A stretch of DNA of 6,759 bases from Candidatus Aenigmatarchaeota archaeon (GTDB taxonomy: Archaea; Aenigmatarchaeota; Aenigmatarchaeia; PWEA01; JAGHBM01). Both the position numbers and the translations under genes were made by a program. The notes below the pieces were generated by a model. It had not been told where the DNA came from and searched no databases. It saw only the letters and a list, made by a program, of their open reading frames with translations. Shown piece after piece: positions 4,717-6,759 of the stretch (positions within the stretch are counted from its first letter, which is position 1; each line of letters starts with the position of its first letter). The stretch is from NCBI GenBank assembly GCA_023133195.1, contig JAGLWW010000041.1, positions 1 through 6,759 of the forward strand, given 5' to 3'.

Positions 4717-5184
4717 ATGAATATAGACAAAAAACAGGTAGGCACCATTTTTATAGCAGCAATATTCATCGTTTCCGGCATTTCCTTTGCTATTAGCTGG
4801 AATCCTCCTTCAGAAAATGGGAAAGAAAGTGCTAATGTACTTAAGCAACCAATTGCAAATGAACAAAGAACACTGTTTATGAACAGTGACATAACAATTT
4901 TAACCCTTTTTTATCTGGAAGATGACGGGGATTCTCAAAAAATTAAGAAAGAAGTAGAAAAACTTAATAACGAAATCGGAGAGAAAATGTTACTAGAAGA
5001 GATAGATATAAGAACATATCAATCCTTTTCTGCGGAATACAACGTAAAATCTGTTCCCGTCGTTTTGATAAGAGGAAAAGAAAATATAAATGTTCCTATA
5101 AGGCTGGAAGGTTCTCAGGATTATTCTACAATAAAGGAAAAAATATGTTCTACATATGATGAAAAACCGAAAATTTGTGTTTGA
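4717..5184 (+). CDS. Membrane-anchored thioredoxin-fold protein lacking the CxxC motif
   Basis: A 155-residue protein with a short basic N-terminus, one hydrophobic segment (about 9-28) and an outward-facing soluble domain. Residues 58-140 fit a thioredoxin fold: ITILTLFYLEDDGDSQKIKKEVEKLNNEIGEKMLLEEIDIRTYQSFSAEYNV gives strand, helix and the second strand with the EID motif, and KSVPVVLIRG (111-120) holds the cis-proline (Pro114) typical of thioredoxins. Where the redox CxxC should stand, after the first strand, the sequence is EDDGDSQ without cysteine. Cys144 and Cys154 near the C-terminus are the only cysteines and could form a disulfide. It is therefore likely a binding or chaperone-like domain rather than a classical reductase (inference). 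An in-frame TTG at 4687 lies upstream of the ribosome site and is rejected as start. It is followed after two bases by the nuclease gene. Confidence 0.65.
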   Translation: MNIDKKQVGTIFIAAIFIVSGISFAISWNPPSENGKESANVLKQPIANEQRTLFMNSDITILTLFYLEDDGDSQKIKKEVEKLNNEIGEKMLLEEIDIRTYQSFSAEYNVKSVPVVLIRGKENINVPIRLEGSQDYSTIKEKICSTYDEKPKICV

Positions 5185-5186
5185 TA

Positions 5187-5537
5187 ATGGATTTAATCTT
5201 TTGGTTCGGATTTTTACTGATATTCATAGTTCTTGTTTTTCTTGTCAGAAGATACAGGTTACTTTATCTTAAAGAAAAACGAAGGAAGGCAAGCATTTCA
5301 ATTAGACATGGAAAATTTTTAGAGCATTATATACCATGGATAAAGAAAATTTTTCCTTACAACCCAGAAAGATTTAGATTCATAGGAAATCCTATAGACG
5401 GGATTTTGTTTGACAAAGATAAAATAGTTTTCATAGAGTTCAAAACAGGCAGGTCTACGTTGAATGAGTCACAAAAGAAAATAAAATCTCTTGTAAAAAA
5501 CAAAAAAATAGAATGGAAAGAGATAAGAACCGAGTAA
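5187..5537 (+). CDS. Holliday-junction-resolvase-related endonuclease (PF10107-type) with N-terminal membrane anchor
   Basis: A 116-residue protein. A hydrophobic helix fills residues 3-20 (LIFWFGFLLIFIVLVFLV) and is followed by a basic stretch RRYRLLYLKEKRRK, so the N-terminus spans the membrane with the nuclease domain inside the cell. The domain matches the archaeal family described as distantly related to Holliday-junction resolvases: FPYNPERFRFIGNPIDGILFD, then KIVFIEFKTGRSTLNESQKKI. The PD-(D/E)xK residues are visible as Asp71, Glu84 and Lys86; Gln96 also is conserved in the family pattern. Metal-dependent nuclease activity is expected but substrate and role are unknown. ATG 5187 stands two bases after the stop of the thioredoxin-like gene, so translation is probably coupled; a TTG at 5175 would add four residues. 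Membrane anchors are common in this family, so this is not in itself unusual. Confidence 0.8.
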   Translation: MDLIFWFGFLLIFIVLVFLVRRYRLLYLKEKRRKASISIRHGKFLEHYIPWIKKIFPYNPERFRFIGNPIDGILFDKDKIVFIEFKTGRSTLNESQKKIKSLVKNKKIEWKEIRTE

Positions 5538-5545
5538 CCAAAAGG

Positions 5546-5591
5546 TTTTTATTTATAAGTATGGAAATAAATATAGCTTTGTGTGGTGTTA
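5546..5591 (+). promoter_or_regulatory. Promoter and ribosome site of the zinc-ribbon gene
   Basis: TTTTATTTATAAG at 5547-5559 is a TATA-like element predicting transcription near 5580. GGTG at 5585-5588 stands three bases before ATG 5592. If the mRNA starts at about 5583, the GTG there could be a leaderless start instead. Confidence 0.4.
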
Positions 5592-5774
5592 ATGGGTAAA
5601 ATAAAACTTAAGTGTGATATGTGCAGCACATCTCTAAATTCTACTAACATTGGCTTCGTAAGTCATCCTCAGGAAGAGCATTTAAAACCAGTAATGAGAT
5701 GCAAAAAATGTCATAGTAAAATAAAGGAAAAGAAAAGGAAGAGAAATTCAAGTTATATGATAATAGACGATTAA
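5592..5774 (+). CDS. Small zinc-ribbon protein
   Basis: A 60-residue protein with two CxxC knuckles, CDMC (Cys8, Cys11) and CKKC (Cys37, Cys40), placed as in a zinc ribbon that binds one zinc ion. Between them lies a short SHPQEEHLKP segment; after the second knuckle follows a strongly basic stretch KIKEKKRKRN (44-53), which suggests contact with nucleic acid. The start is ATG 5592; GTG 5583 would add three residues. Its stop overlaps by two bases the stop of a 47-residue gene on the other strand, so the two are convergent. No family is recognised; a role in transcription or with RNA is possible but not shown. Confidence 0.65.
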   Translation: MGKIKLKCDMCSTSLNSTNIGFVSHPQEEHLKPVMRCKKCHSKIKEKKRKRNSSYMIIDD

Positions 5775-5914
5775 ACTGAAATTCTTTCTTCAATTTCTTT
5801 TATTTCGTATTTTTGTTTTTTAATTTCTTTCTTCAGTTTTTCTATACTTGGGATTACATGATCTATATCGGTTCTTAACATTTCTGTCATTTTTTTAACA
5901 ATCTTATCTTTCAT
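5771..5914 (-). CDS. Small coiled-coil protein of 47 residues downstream of alaS
   Basis: Reading the minus strand from ATG (plus positions 5914-5912), an open frame of 47 codons runs to a TAA at 5773-5771. Its ATG overlaps the TGA of alaS as ATGA, the usual sign of translational coupling, and its stop overlaps the stop of the zinc-ribbon gene on the plus strand. The product begins MKDKIVKKMTEML and ends in a Lys/Glu-rich helix from about residue 22 (PSIEKLKKEIKKQ, then EIKEIEERI), which has heptad-like spacing of Ile and Leu and so probably forms a coiled coil. No homologue is known to me. The coupling supports a real gene over chance. Confidence 0.55.
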   Translation of the reverse strand: MKDKIVKKMTEMLRTDIDHVIPSIEKLKKEIKKQKYEIKEIEERISV

Positions 5915-6759
5915 TTAAGCACTTCTCTCACTTTTTTTTCAGCATCTTTCAGTCTCTCTTTTTTTGTTCCAAATCCCAGTCCTAGTTTGGGTGTTCCACC
6001 ACCCCTTCCACCGAGAATTTTTGAAATTTCACTTATAATTTTTCCAATATTTATATCTACATCTTCGCCAGCCGAAGCAAATATATCTATTTTCTCATTC
6101 ACACCAAAAAGAAAGATTATACTATTCTTTTGGGTCATTTTCATAGATATCTTCTGCATTTCTTTTTTTGTTGTTTTTCCAAGTTCCTTTATCAAAACTT
6201 CATAATCTCCAATTTTTTCAAATTTTAGTTTATCAACTTCTTTTTTTGCAATTTTTTCTCTCAATTCATCAAGTTTCTTTCTATTTCCTTTCCATTCTTC
6301 CATCATTTTTTCAATTTTTTCAATCAATTTTTCTTCGGGAACTTCAAGAATTTTTTCAGCCTTTTTGGTCACGTCTTCGCATTTATTTAGGTATTTTTTC
6401 GCAGCGTTTCCTGCAACATAATTTATTCTCACTATCCCATCATGCGGTTTTTCAGTTTTAATTATAACAATTTTTCCTATATCTTTTGTATGGTTAAGAT
6501 GAGTTCCTCCACATGCTTCGCTTTCAATTTTATCAATGGATACTATTCTAAGCGTTTTTGAAGGTACTGCTGCCCCCTGATAAATACGGAAACCATATTT
6601 TTTCTCAGCTTCTTCTCTTGGAAGAACTTCCTTTATAATCTTGAAGTTTTTCTCTACTATTTCATTTGCTTTCTTTTCTATTTCTTCAATCTCTTTCCAC
6701 GAGAGATTTTCATAATGGGTTATATCCAGATGTGCTTTTTCAACATCTTTTTTAGAGCC
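5911..6759 (-). CDS. alaS: Alanyl-tRNA synthetase, C-terminal 282 residues (5' end outside window)
   Basis: The minus-strand frame is open from the window edge to TGA at 5913-5911. The fragment begins in the editing region: GSKKDVEKAHLDITHY (1-16) and ANEIV (31-35), then the archaeal run PREEAEKKYGFRIYQGAAVP (47-66) and EACGGTH (81-87), whose Cys83 and His87 are half of the zinc site of the editing domain that clears mischarged Ser- and Gly-tRNA. DGIVRINYVAG (107-117) closes this domain. A long charged coiled coil (about 118-180) follows, then the DHHA1/C-Ala domain with GGRGGGTPKLGLGFG (250-264). The HxxxH half of the zinc site and the aminoacylation domain lie to the right of the window. 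Free-standing AlaX proteins share the editing part, but the coiled coil plus GGRGGG domain favour the full synthetase. A Met/Val start at 6432 is internal. Confidence 0.9.
   Translation of the reverse strand, partial: GSKKDVEKAHLDITHYENLSWKEIEEIEKKANEIVEKNFKIIKEVLPREEAEKKYGFRIYQGAAVPSKTLRIVSIDKIESEACGGTHLNHTKDIGKIVIIKTEKPHDGIVRINYVAGNAAKKYLNKCEDVTKKAEKILEVPEEKLIEKIEKMMEEWKGNRKKLDELREKIAKKEVDKLKFEKIGDYEVLIKELGKTTKKEMQKISMKMTQKNSIIFLFGVNEKIDIFASAGEDVDINIGKIISEISKILGGRGGGTPKLGLGFGTKKERLKDAEKKVREVLK

Noticed and set aside
4357..4892. Three minus-strand open frames of 69-97 codons
   Set aside because: They lie opposite the MTH938-like and thioredoxin-like genes, both supported by family motifs and ribosome sites.
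5987..6461. Plus-strand open frames of 72 and 97 codons
   Set aside because: They lie opposite the recognisable alaS coding sequence; their Phe/Leu-rich translations are antisense artefacts of its Lys/Glu codons.

Overview
The window is almost certainly archaeal and chromosomal. Four proteins belong to archaeal families: a DUF373-type membrane protein, an MTH938-like small protein, an archaeal Holliday-resolvase-related nuclease, and an alanyl-tRNA synthetase with the archaeal form of the second editing half. Several genes have an archaeal-type TATA box, and some have a GGTGA ribosome binding site four to five bases before the start. A glutamine tRNA is interrupted by two introns at non-canonical sites (D loop and T loop). 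This fits a lineage with a broad-specificity splicing endonuclease, such as Crenarchaeota relatives or DPANN/ARMAN-type archaea; I cannot name the species. The DNA is A+T-rich, and two intergenic islands exceed 90% A+T.

Layout. 1-341: the C-terminal part of a short-chain dehydrogenase. 367-1599: a xylose-isomerase-like TIM-barrel protein, probably with its own leaderless promoter. 1673-2704: the DUF373 protein, with a soluble N-terminal domain and six membrane segments. 2705-2860: A+T island 1. 2871-3257 and 3427-3897: two different winged-helix DNA-binding proteins, separated by a spacer that carries two copies of the palindrome-containing 10-mer CATAACGTTA. 3898-4020: A+T island 2. 4020-4125: a G+C-richer, hairpin-forming stretch that may be an unknown small RNA. 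4170-4310: tRNA-Gln(CUG) with two predicted introns. 4330-4662: MTH938-like protein. 4717-5184 and 5187-5537: a membrane-anchored thioredoxin-fold protein lacking CxxC, then a membrane-anchored Holliday-resolvase-like nuclease, nearly abutting. 5592-5774: a small zinc-ribbon protein. On the minus strand: alaS (its 3' part, running in from the right edge) and a 47-residue gene overlapping its stop codon.

How the parts relate. The SDR and TIM-barrel genes may act on a common sugar or polyol, but nothing in the window fixes the substrate. The two winged-helix genes, their shared palindromic sites and the flanking A+T islands look like a small self-contained regulatory module. The thioredoxin-like and nuclease genes share one promoter region, with an 8-bp inverted repeat over the predicted transcription start. 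The tRNA, the MTH938-like gene and alaS are ordinary housekeeping. I see no CRISPR array, transposase, integrase or prophage gene. The most unusual item is the doubly interrupted tRNA gene. Next come the unexplained structured stretch before it and the palindrome pair around the regulators.
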